Positions 44,697 through 52,264 of a DNA stretch of 64,000 nt are shown piece by piece. The DNA is from Curtobacterium sp. 9128 (GTDB taxonomy: Bacteria > Actinomycetota > Actinomycetes > Actinomycetales > Microbacteriaceae): positions 330,974 to 394,973 of the forward strand of contig NZ_VEAF01000005.1 of the NCBI RefSeq assembly GCF_007673775.1, in the 5' to 3' direction. The notes under the pieces are model-generated. The model did no database searches. It had not been told where the DNA came from and saw only the letters and a program-made list of their open reading frames with translations. A program made the translations under genes and the position numbers. Every line of letters starts with the position of its first letter. Position 1 is the first letter of the stretch.

Positions 44697-45815
44697 TCAG
44701 GCGACGTCGAGCCGCCGACCGCTCGTCAGGCGCTGGGCGGCGGCGGCGATCCGCTCGTCCGTCGCGGTGAGGGCGACCCGCACGTGTTCGCCCCCGGCCG
44801 CGCCGTAGAAGGTCCCCGGCGCGACGAGGATGCCCCGCTCGGCCAACCACGCGACGGTGTCGAGCGCCGGCTCGCCCCTGGTCGCCCAGAGGTAGAGCCC
44901 CGCCTCGCTGTGGTCGACACGGAAGCCGGCACCCTCGAGCGCACGCCGGAGCATGCTCCGACGGGCACGGTAGCGCGCCTTCTGCTGCTGCACGTGCGTC
45001 TGGTCCTGCAGCGCGACGATCATCGCGTGCTGGACGGGCATCGGGGGCATCATCCCGGTGTGCTTCCGGACCGCGAGCACGTCGGCGAGCACCGCGGCGT
45101 CGCCGGCGACGAACGCCGCGCGGTACCCGGCGAGGTTGGACTGCTTCGAGAGCGAGTAGACGCTCAGCACGCCGTCGACCGAGTCTCCCACCACGCGGGG
45201 GTCGAGGATGGTCGGCGTCGGCGCGACGTCGTACGGCGCTTCCCAGCCGAGCTCGGCGTAGCACTCGTCGCCGACGATCACGGCGCCGAGCTCGCGGGCC
45301 CGTGCGACCGCGACGCGGAGGTCCTCGACGGACAGCACGCGGCCGTCGGGGTTGCCCGGGGAGTTCAGCCACACGAGCCGCGTCGACGACGGCCACGCAG
45401 CCGGGTCGTCGGACGCCAGCGCCGTGGCACCGACGAGCGCGGCGCCGAGCTCGTACGTCGGGTACGCGGCGGCGGGGAACACCACCGTGTCGCCGCGGCC
45501 GATCCCGAGCCAGAGCGCGAGGCCGGCGATGAACTCCTTGGACCCGATCGTCGGGAGCGTCTGGTCCTCGGTCAGCGCGACCCCGTGCCGACGGCCGTAC
45601 CAGTCGGCGATGGCCTGTCGCAGTGCGGGGGTGCCGGCGACCTGCGGGTACGCGTGCGCGTCCGTGGCCTCGGCCAGGGCGGTCCGGACGACCGCGGGCG
45701 TCGGGTCGACGGGCGAGCCGACGCTCAGGTCGACGATGCCGCCCTCGTGCTCGGCGGCGCGCTGCTTGAACGGGACGAGCTGGTCCCAGGGGAAGTCGGG
45801 GAGGTCGAGCGCCAC
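44697..45815 (-). CDS. dapC: Succinyldiaminopimelate transaminase
   Basis: Protein of 372 aa, fold-type I aminotransferase. PLP lysine in SVYSLSKQSNLAGYR; substrate-binding segments LSVGSPVDPTP and YPQVAGTPALR match actinobacterial DapC. Converts N-succinyl-2-amino-6-ketopimelate to N-succinyl-LL-diaminopimelate. Follows fdxA on the same strand with a 10-bp gap, the usual actinobacterial fdxA-dapC order. GTG 45815. Confidence 0.93.
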   Translation of the reverse strand: MALDLPDFPWDQLVPFKQRAAEHEGGIVDLSVGSPVDPTPAVVRTALAEATDAHAYPQVAGTPALRQAIADWYGRRHGVALTEDQTLPTIGSKEFIAGLALWLGIGRGDTVVFPAAAYPTYELGAALVGATALASDDPAAWPSSTRLVWLNSPGNPDGRVLSVEDLRVAVARARELGAVIVGDECYAELGWEAPYDVAPTPTILDPRVVGDSVDGVLSVYSLSKQSNLAGYRAAFVAGDAAVLADVLAVRKHTGMMPPMPVQHAMIVALQDQTHVQQQKARYRARRSMLRRALEGAGFRVDHSEAGLYLWATRGEPALDTVAWLAERGILVAPGTFYGAAGGEHVRVALTATDERIAAAAQRLTSGRRLDVA

Positions 45816-45825
45816 GACGGGTCGA

Positions 45826-46143
45826 TCAGCCGCGCGGGGGCTGGGCCATGACGACCGGGTGGTCCTTGTGGATCACGCCGACCTTGGCGGCGCCGCCGGG
45901 CGAACCGACCTCGTCGAAGAACTCGACGTTGGCCTTGTAGTAGTCGGCCCACTCGTCGGGGAGGTCGTCCTCGTAGTAGATCGCCTCGACCGGGCAGACG
46001 GGCTCACACGCACCGCAGTCCACACATTCGTCCGGGTGGATGTACAGCGAGCGGTCGCCCTCGTAGATGCAGTCGACGGGGCATTCGTCGATGCACGCGC
46101 GGTCCTTGACGTCGACACAGGGCTGGGCGATCACGTAGGTCAC
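45826..46143 (-). CDS. fdxA: Seven-iron ferredoxin
   Basis: Protein of 105 aa. Cysteine sets CVDVKDRACIDECPVDC and CVDCGACEPVCP give one [3Fe-4S] and one [4Fe-4S] cluster, as in actinobacterial FdxA. Electron carrier, for example to cytochrome P450 or other reductases. GTG 46143 with GGGAGC about ten nt upstream. First gene of the fdxA-dapC unit. Confidence 0.95.
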   Translation of the reverse strand: MTYVIAQPCVDVKDRACIDECPVDCIYEGDRSLYIHPDECVDCGACEPVCPVEAIYYEDDLPDEWADYYKANVEFFDEVGSPGGAAKVGVIHKDHPVVMAQPPRG

Positions 46144-46179
46144 GGTCGGGGTGCTCCCTTCGAACTGAGCAGGTCGAGT

Positions 46180-47397
46180 CTACTCGCGGCCCGCTGACGA
46201 CCCGGACCGCGACGCCTCGGGCCGGCCGACCGCTGTCGCTCGCGCCCCGGACAGGTCCGGCCACGCCAGTGCGAACATCGCGACCACGGCGGGTCCGAAC
46301 GTCCACACGTACCCGGCCGTGTTCGCCAGCACGAGCGGCGAGCTCTGACCACCGACGGACACGAGCACCTGCGTGGCGACGATCACCCCGACGCCGACGG
46401 CCGCGACCAGCGCCCGCGACCGGTACAGCAGCCGGACGCCGACGGCCAGCCCGACGACGATGAGCGTCGTGAGCACGATGCCGATCGGGAAGCCGCCGAG
46501 CTCCTGCTGGTGGGTGATCGTCCCGAGCCCACCGGCGAGCAGTCCGGCGACGAGGGCGACGACCACCGCGGTCGCCTTGCCCGCCGGGCTCATGTCCGCG
46601 TACGTCTCGGGCGCCGGCGGTGCCGGCGGGGCCTCGTGCCGGAACGCCTCGGTCGCCGGGGCGTGCTGGCGGACGCCGTGCGGCATCACCCACGACAGCG
46701 CGAGCGGGTCGGCTGGGTCCACGGGGTCGACCGTGACCTGGGAGCGGTACTGCTCGACGGCTGCGCGCACCTTCGCCCGGACCGGCAGCACGTCCACCGT
46801 CATGTCGACGTCACCGGAGCCGGGGTCGACGATCATCGAGAACGGCACGTCCTCGGCCCTCGCCGCGTACCGGGCGGCGTGGTGCACCCGCACGTGGTCG
46901 GGGTGGCCGTACCCGCCGTCGTCGGCGTAGCTGACCACGGCGTCCGCACCGGTGGAGCGGATCGCGGCCCGGACGTCGTCGACGACCTCGCCGAGGTCCG
47001 CCGTGGTCAGCGAGTCGGCCGGTGCGTCGTCGGCGGCGACCGCCCGTCCGTCCGGGCCCCACTGCATCCCGGAGTCCGTGTAGCGCCGCTCGGGCAGGTC
47101 CGTCGGACGGGCACCAGGGCCGCCGAGCCAGAGGTGCCGCGGGCCGCCGAGCGCGGCGAGTGCCGCGGCGATCTCGGTCTCCCGGTGCGCGGCCACCCGC
47201 TGCCCGTCGCCGACCAGCGGCGCGAGGGCCGGCGTGAGCATCTCCCCCCGCTCGCCCCGGGTCGCGGTGAGGACGGTCACCTCGGTCCCGAGCTCGAGGA
47301 GCGTCGCGATGGTGCCACCGGACGACAGGGTCTCGTCGTCGGGGTGGGCGTGCACGATGAGGACGCGCTCGGGGCGCGTCGCGGAGACCTTCGACAT
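46180..47397 (-). CDS. PIG-L/MshB-type deacetylase fused to a C-terminal membrane domain
   Basis: Protein of 405 aa. Residues 1 to about 255 are a LmbE/PIG-L N-acetylglucosaminyl deacetylase: zinc motif HAHPDDE (H18, D21 region) and GYGHPDHVRVHH. This group includes MshB of mycothiol synthesis and Mca. A Pro/Ala linker (EAPPAPPAPETY) leads to about four membrane segments at 275-390. The membrane part is not usual for MshB, so the substrate may be at the membrane. ATG 47397 lies 7 nt after TACCCT. Confidence 0.85.
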   Translation of the reverse strand: MSKVSATRPERVLIVHAHPDDETLSSGGTIATLLELGTEVTVLTATRGERGEMLTPALAPLVGDGQRVAAHRETEIAAALAALGGPRHLWLGGPGARPTDLPERRYTDSGMQWGPDGRAVAADDAPADSLTTADLGEVVDDVRAAIRSTGADAVVSYADDGGYGHPDHVRVHHAARYAARAEDVPFSMIVDPGSGDVDMTVDVLPVRAKVRAAVEQYRSQVTVDPVDPADPLALSWVMPHGVRQHAPATEAFRHEAPPAPPAPETYADMSPAGKATAVVVALVAGLLAGGLGTITHQQELGGFPIGIVLTTLIVVGLAVGVRLLYRSRALVAAVGVGVIVATQVLVSVGGQSSPLVLANTAGYVWTFGPAVVAMFALAWPDLSGARATAVGRPEASRSGSSAGRE

Positions 47398-47404
47398 CGG
47401 CTCC

Positions 47405-47410
47405 AGGGTA
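47405..47410 (-). promoter_or_regulatory. Leaderless -10 (TACCCT) of the PIG-L gene
   Basis: Seven nt before ATG 47397, in the 18-bp gap behind the lipoprotein gene. Confidence 0.5.
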
Positions 47411-47415
47411 CGGGA

Positions 47416-47961
47416 CTACCGCGGGGTGACGATGTACGTCGCGGTGGCTCCGCCGTCGGACTTCGCGAAGGTCAGCACGACACGGTGGTCGTCGCTCCGG
47501 AAGATCCCGAACGCGCTCGAGGCGTCCGCGCGCTTGGCGGACTCGGTGAACCCGGCGTCGGTGAGCTGCTGCGCAGCCGCCGGGAAGTCCTCGACGGAGG
47601 ACGCCCGCACCTGGACGACCCACCCGGACCCGTTCGGCCCGGAGCCGCCGCCGAGCACGGTGCCGTCGACCAGCGGGACCGCGGCGGTCGGGAACCCGTC
47701 CGGGAGCTTGCCGTCGGAGGTCACGTGCGCGCCCTTGAGCGCCGTGTCGAGCGCCCCGTCGATGCCGCCGGCGAGGTTCGCCATGCCCTGCTCGATCGCC
47801 GAGCCGTCGATGCCCTTGACCTGCTCGCCGACGTCCGAGGCGACACTCGATCCGAGGTCGGTGGCCTGCTTGAGCGTCTCCGAGGAGCAGCCGGTGAGCC
47901 CGGCCAGGGCGATCCCGGCCGCCACGGCGGCCACGAGCGGGGTGCGGATGGCGTTGCGCAT
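47416..47961 (-). CDS. Predicted lipoprotein of unknown function
   Basis: Protein of 181 aa. Type II signal with basic start (MRNAIRTP), hydrophobic core and lipobox LTGC, then a Ser/Asp-rich segment and a small C-terminal domain (DGKLPDGFPTAAVPLVDG; SAFGIFRSDDHRVVLTFAKSD in short form FRSDDHRVVLTF). ATG 47961 is 6 nt after TACTGT. No family recognised. Confidence 0.8.
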   Translation of the reverse strand: MRNAIRTPLVAAVAAGIALAGLTGCSSETLKQATDLGSSVASDVGEQVKGIDGSAIEQGMANLAGGIDGALDTALKGAHVTSDGKLPDGFPTAAVPLVDGTVLGGGSGPNGSGWVVQVRASSVEDFPAAAQQLTDAGFTESAKRADASSAFGIFRSDDHRVVLTFAKSDGGATATYIVTPR

Positions 47962-47967
47962 GCGGCG

Positions 47968-47973
47968 ACAGTA
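47968..47973 (-). promoter_or_regulatory. Leaderless -10 (TACTGT) of the lipoprotein gene
   Basis: Six nt before ATG 47961. Confidence 0.55.
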
Positions 47974-48066
47974 CCGAAGCAGTCGGGAGGCCCGGCGCGA
48001 GTTCCCTGGGAGTCTCACCAGACCATGGAGAGCGACCACGGCCTCCCGTCCGGCCGGCGGCGACCG

Positions 48067-49260
48067 TCAGCCCAGGTGGGCGCGCGTCGCCGCGACGAGC
48101 GCGTCGACCCCGACCGGGATCGCGGTCTCCGCCTGCGGCGCGTAGAACGGCGAGTGGTTGCTCGGGATGTCGGCACCGCTGCGGAACAGCTCCGGGTCGG
48201 TGATGCCGGTGAACCAGTACACGATCGGTGCTCCGGCGGCGGTGGCGAGCTGCCCGACGTCCTCGGAGGCCATCGCGAGCCCGGATTCCGTGTCGACGGC
48301 CTCCGACACGACGGCGCTGACGGCCCGGAGCACCCGGGCGGCGTGCTCGGGGTCGTTGACGAGCACGTCCGCCCCTGGCAGGCGCTCGATCGTCGGTTCC
48401 GGCAGCCCGCCGGCCTGGCTCTCGGCCCGGACGATGCGCTCGATCGAGGCGATGATCCTGCCGCGGGTCTCCTCGTTGCGCGCCCGCGTCGAGATCTCGA
48501 TGACGGCCTTGTCGGGGATGATGTTCGCCCTGCTGCCGGCGTGGAAGCTGCCGACCGTGACGACGCCGGCGTCCAACGGCGACGTCTCGCGGGCGACGAT
48601 CGTCTGCAGTCGCACGACCGCCGACGCGGCCGTGACGACCGGGTCGAGCGATGCCTGCGGCGCCGAGCCGTGCGCGCCGCGACCGGTGAACGTGACCGTG
48701 AACCGGTCGCTCGACGCCATCACGGCACCGGAGCCGACCGCGACCGTGCCGACCGGTGCCGGGGCGGAGTGCTGTCCGAGCACGATCGACGGCGTCGGGA
48801 AGCGCTCCGCCAGGCCGTCGTCGATCATCGCCCGGGCACCGGAGATGACCTCTTCGGCGGGCTGGAACACGGCGACGACCGTGCCGGCCCACTCCGAGCG
48901 CGTCGCGCCGAGTCGTTCGAGCGCCCCGAGCAGCCACGTGACGTGGATGTCGTGCCCGCAGGCGTGCATGGTCGGGACCTCGGTGCCGGTCTCGTCGGTG
49001 CCGCGGTGGGTGCTCGCGTACGGCAGGCCGGTACGTTCCTCGACGGGCAGCCCGTCCATGTCGGCGCGGAGCCAGACCACCGGGCCGTCGCCGTTCGTCA
49101 GGACCCCGACGACGCCGGTGCCGCCGACGCCCTCGGTGACCTCGATGCCACCGAGGGACCGCAGCGTGTCGGCGACGATGCCGGCGGTGCGGTGCTCCTG
49201 GAAGCCGAGTTCCGGGTGCGCGTGGAGGTCCTGGTAGAGCGGGAGCAGGTCGAGGGTCAC
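48067..49260 (-). CDS. M20 amidohydrolase (hippurate/IAA-amino acid hydrolase type)
   Basis: Protein of 397 aa. HACGHDIH, QPAEEVISGA and GQHSAPAPVG carry the dimetal ligands and catalytic Glu of the M20D group, which cleaves N-acyl amino acids. Dimerisation domain in the middle (FTGRGAHGSAPQ). GTG 49260 is 7 nt after TACGGT; the in-frame GTG at 49269 would sit inside that hexamer. Substrate unknown. Confidence 0.9.
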   Translation of the reverse strand: MTLDLLPLYQDLHAHPELGFQEHRTAGIVADTLRSLGGIEVTEGVGGTGVVGVLTNGDGPVVWLRADMDGLPVEERTGLPYASTHRGTDETGTEVPTMHACGHDIHVTWLLGALERLGATRSEWAGTVVAVFQPAEEVISGARAMIDDGLAERFPTPSIVLGQHSAPAPVGTVAVGSGAVMASSDRFTVTFTGRGAHGSAPQASLDPVVTAASAVVRLQTIVARETSPLDAGVVTVGSFHAGSRANIIPDKAVIEISTRARNEETRGRIIASIERIVRAESQAGGLPEPTIERLPGADVLVNDPEHAARVLRAVSAVVSEAVDTESGLAMASEDVGQLATAAGAPIVYWFTGITDPELFRSGADIPSNHSPFYAPQAETAIPVGVDALVAATRAHLG

Positions 49261-49267
49261 GCATCCC

Positions 49268-49273
49268 ACCGTA
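49268..49273 (-). promoter_or_regulatory. Leaderless -10 (TACGGT) of the M20 gene
   Basis: Seven nt before GTG 49260; it decides between two candidate GTG starts. Confidence 0.55.
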
Positions 49274-49314
49274 ACGCCGAACCCCGGACGGCACGGTCCC
49301 GGACGGCACCGACG

Positions 49315-49354
49315 CCGACGGCCCGGCCACCTGGGCAGGTGACCGGGCCGTCGG
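49315..49354. terminator. Hairpin terminator after typA
   Basis: 19-bp arms ccgacggcccggccacctg and caggtgaccgggccgtcgg with one mismatch and a 2-nt loop, 33 bp past the typA stop. Confidence 0.8.
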
Positions 49355-49386
49355 GCGGAGGGCGAGCCTCCAGTGCGGTGCGGTGC

Positions 49387-51309
49387 TTACGCGTCCTGGC
49401 GCTTCAGGCGGGCGTACGCGCGCTGGCGTGCCTGCGCGTCGAGCTCGACCTTGCGGATGCGCACGGCGTCGGGGGTGACCTCGACGCACTCGTCCTCGCG
49501 GGCGAACTCGAGGCACTCCTCCAGCGAGAGCTGGCGCGACGGCGTCATCGACTCGAAGGAGTCGGCGTTCGCCGAACGCATGTTCGTGAGCTTCTTCTCC
49601 TTCGTGATGTTCACGTCCATGTCGTCGGCGCGCGAGTTCTCGCCGATGACCATGCCCTCGTAGACCTCCTCGGTCGGGTTGACGAAGAACGTCATCCGCT
49701 CCTGGAGGTTGGTGATGGCGAACGGCGTGACGACACCGGAGCGGTCGGACACGATGGAGCCGTTGATGCGGGTCTGGATCGGGCCGGCCCACTCGGCGTA
49801 GCCGTGCGAGATCGCGTTGGCGATGCCGGTGCCGCGGGTCTCCGTCAGGAACGCGGTGCGGAAGCCGATGAGGCCGCGCGACGGCACGATGAACTCCATG
49901 CGGATCCAGCCGGTGCCGTGGTTCGTCATGTTCTCCATGCGACCCTTGCGCGCGGCCATGAGCTGCGTGATCGCGCCGAGGTGCTCCTCCGGCGTGTCGA
50001 TCGTCATGTGCTCGTAGGGCTCCTGGAGCTTGCCGTCCTCGTCGCGCTTCGTGACGACCTGCGGCTTGCCGACGGTGAGCTCGAAGCCCTCGCGACGCAT
50101 CTGCTCGACGAGGATGGCGAGCGCGAGCTCGCCACGACCCTGGACCTCCCACGCGTCGGGGCGGCCGATGTCGAGGACCTTGAGCGACACGTTGCCGATG
50201 AGCTCGCGGTCGAGGCGGTCCTTGACCATGCGCGCCGTGAGCTTGTGGCCCTTGACCTTGCCGACGAGGGGCGAGGTGTTGGTGCCGATCGTCATCGAGA
50301 TCGCCGGGTCGTCGACCGTGATGGTCGGCAGCGGACGGACGTCCTCGGGGTCGGTCAGGGTCTCACCGATGGTGATCGTGTCGAAACCGGCGACGGCGAC
50401 GATGTCACCGGGGCCAGCCGACTCGGCCGGGTAGCGCTCGAGCGCCTTCGTGACGAGGAGCTCGGTGATGCGGGCGTTCTGGACGGTGCCGTCGTGCTTG
50501 ACCCACGCGACCGTCTGGCCCTTCTTCATCGTGCCGTGGAAGATGCGCAGCAGCGCGAGACGACCGAGGAACGGGGACGCGTCGAGGTTCGTGACGTGGG
50601 CCTGCAGCGGGTGCTGGTCGTCGTACTTCGGCGCGGGGACGTGCTGGAGGATCGCCTCGAAGAGCGGCTCGAGGTCGTCGTTGTCGGGCAGCTCGCCGTC
50701 GTTCGGCTTGTTGCGGCTGGCCGCACCGGCACGACCGGAGGCGTAGACCACCGGGACGTCGAGGATCGCGTCGAGGTCGAGGTCGTCGACCTCGTCCGAC
50801 AGGTCGGACGCCAGGCCGAGGAGCAGGTCCTGCGACTCGGAGACGACCTCGTCGATGCGGGAGTCCGGGCGGTCCGTCTTGTTGACGAGCAGGATCACCG
50901 GGAGCTTCGCGGCGAGGGCCTTGCGGAGCACGAAGCGGGTCTGGGGCAGCGGGCCCTCGGACGCGTCGACGAGCAGCACGACGCCGTCGACCATGGACAG
51001 GCCGCGCTCGACCTCGCCACCGAAGTCGGCGTGGCCGGGGGTGTCGATGACGTTGATCGTGATCGGGCCGTCGGAGCCGAACTCCGTCGCGTGCTTGCCG
51101 TTGTAGAGCACCGACGTGTTCTTCGCGAGGATCGTGATGCCCTTCTCGCGCTCGAGGTCGTTCGAGTCCATCATGCGGTCTTCGCCCTCGAAGTGGGCGT
51201 CGAACGAGTTGGTCTGCGTGAGCATCGCGTCGACGAGGGTGGTCTTGCCGTGGTCGACGTGTGCCACGATGGCGACGTTGCGCAGGTCGGACCGGGTGGC
51301 GAGCGCCAT
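49387..51309 (-). CDS. typA: Translational GTPase TypA/BipA
   Basis: Protein of 640 aa. Ribosome-associated GTPase of the EF-G class, needed for ribosome assembly and stress growth in bacteria studied. G1 AHVDHGKTT (about residues 16-24), G3 DTPGHADFGGEV, G4 NKTDRPDSR; domain II, III, V and the BipA C-terminal domain (GEGWIRMEF-like TGWIRMEFIVPSRGLIGFR, cited in short) follow. ATG 51309 has AAGGAT at a good distance; ATG 51318 would abut that site. Confidence 0.95.
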   Translation of the reverse strand: MALATRSDLRNVAIVAHVDHGKTTLVDAMLTQTNSFDAHFEGEDRMMDSNDLEREKGITILAKNTSVLYNGKHATEFGSDGPITINVIDTPGHADFGGEVERGLSMVDGVVLLVDASEGPLPQTRFVLRKALAAKLPVILLVNKTDRPDSRIDEVVSESQDLLLGLASDLSDEVDDLDLDAILDVPVVYASGRAGAASRNKPNDGELPDNDDLEPLFEAILQHVPAPKYDDQHPLQAHVTNLDASPFLGRLALLRIFHGTMKKGQTVAWVKHDGTVQNARITELLVTKALERYPAESAGPGDIVAVAGFDTITIGETLTDPEDVRPLPTITVDDPAISMTIGTNTSPLVGKVKGHKLTARMVKDRLDRELIGNVSLKVLDIGRPDAWEVQGRGELALAILVEQMRREGFELTVGKPQVVTKRDEDGKLQEPYEHMTIDTPEEHLGAITQLMAARKGRMENMTNHGTGWIRMEFIVPSRGLIGFRTAFLTETRGTGIANAISHGYAEWAGPIQTRINGSIVSDRSGVVTPFAITNLQERMTFFVNPTEEVYEGMVIGENSRADDMDVNITKEKKLTNMRSANADSFESMTPSRQLSLEECLEFAREDECVEVTPDAVRIRKVELDAQARQRAYARLKRQDA

Positions 51310-51429
51310 ACAGGACATCCTTCAATTGCTGGGAGAGTGTCGGGCCGGTGGTTTCCACCGCCGCACCCGTGGGCAGAACGCCCGACACGCCAGTCTACCG
51401 GTAGTTCGCAACCGACAGGAGTACAGCAC

Positions 51430-52179
51430 ATGAGCCGACGGCGAACGTGGATCGAGATCACGATCGTCCTGCTGCTCTCCCTCGGTGGCAGCGCGCTCTA
51501 CTCGGTGCTGCAGATCATCGACGACCTGTCCCAGACCACCCCGCTCGGGCAGCAGTCCACCGCGCTCAACACGTCGACGACGACCGTGCAGTACGTCGAC
51601 CTCGCCAGGCAGCTCGTGGGCATCGCGGTCGACCTCGCGCCGGTCGCGCTGGTCTGCTACCTCCTCTGGAGCAGCACACGCCCGCACCTCGGTGCGCTCG
51701 GCATCGACCGGTTCCGGGTGCGGACCGACCTGGGCCTGCCCGTGCTCATCGCGCTCGGCATCGGCATCCCCGGGCTCGCGCTCTACTTCACCGGTCGGGC
51801 GCTCGGCTTCACGGTGGACGTGGACCCCGCGGCGCTCGGGTCGTACTGGTGGACGATCCCCGTGCTGCTGCTCTCCGCGATCCGGTCAGGGCTGCAGGAG
51901 GAGGTCATCGTCATCGGCTACCTGTACCGACGCCTCGGCGAGGTCGGGTGGGGACGGTGGCAGATCATCCTGTCGACGGCGGTCCTGCGCGGCAGCTACC
52001 ACCTGTACCAGGGCTTCGGCGCGTTCGTCGGGAACGCCGTGATGGGCATCGTGTTCGGTTGGATCTACACGCGGTGGGGGCGGCTGATGCCCCTCATCGT
52101 GACGCACTGTCTCCTCGACGCGGCCGTCTTCGTCGGCTACCCGTGGGTGGCGCACGCCTTCCCGGCGCTGTTCCGGTAG
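51430..52179 (+). CDS. CPBP-family intramembrane glutamic protease
   Basis: Protein of 249 aa with about seven to eight membrane segments. CPBP/Rce1 motifs: SGLQEEVIVIGYLYRRL (E157, E158), RGSYHLYQG (H191) and THCLLDAAVF (H226, D230). Relatives process prenylated proteins or bacteriocin-type peptides; in bacteria many are of unknown role. ATG 51430 with AGGAG at 51417-51421. Divergent from typA. Confidence 0.9.
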   Translation: MSRRRTWIEITIVLLLSLGGSALYSVLQIIDDLSQTTPLGQQSTALNTSTTTVQYVDLARQLVGIAVDLAPVALVCYLLWSSTRPHLGALGIDRFRVRTDLGLPVLIALGIGIPGLALYFTGRALGFTVDVDPAALGSYWWTIPVLLLSAIRSGLQEEVIVIGYLYRRLGEVGWGRWQIILSTAVLRGSYHLYQGFGAFVGNAVMGIVFGWIYTRWGRLMPLIVTHCLLDAAVFVGYPWVAHAFPALFR

Positions 52180-52210
52180 GCGCGGCAGCGCGGTCTGCCG
52201 CGCGCACACG

Positions 52211-52257
52211 ACGGACGGGAGGCTCGGTGCGCGTCCGGCACCGCGCCTCCTGTCCGT
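52211..52257. terminator. Hairpin terminator between convergent CPBP and ABC genes
   Basis: 20-bp arms (acggacgggaggctcggtgc and gcaccgcgcctcctgtccgt) with two mismatches and a 7-nt loop. GACGGGAGGC family. Confidence 0.8.
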
Positions 52258-52264
52258 CTGCTGG

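Noticed and set aside
46510-51429. Plus-strand open frame of over 1,800 codons ending in the CPBP gene
   Set aside because: Only the last 250 codons are real. The rest is antisense to PIG-L, the lipoprotein, M20 and typA genes.
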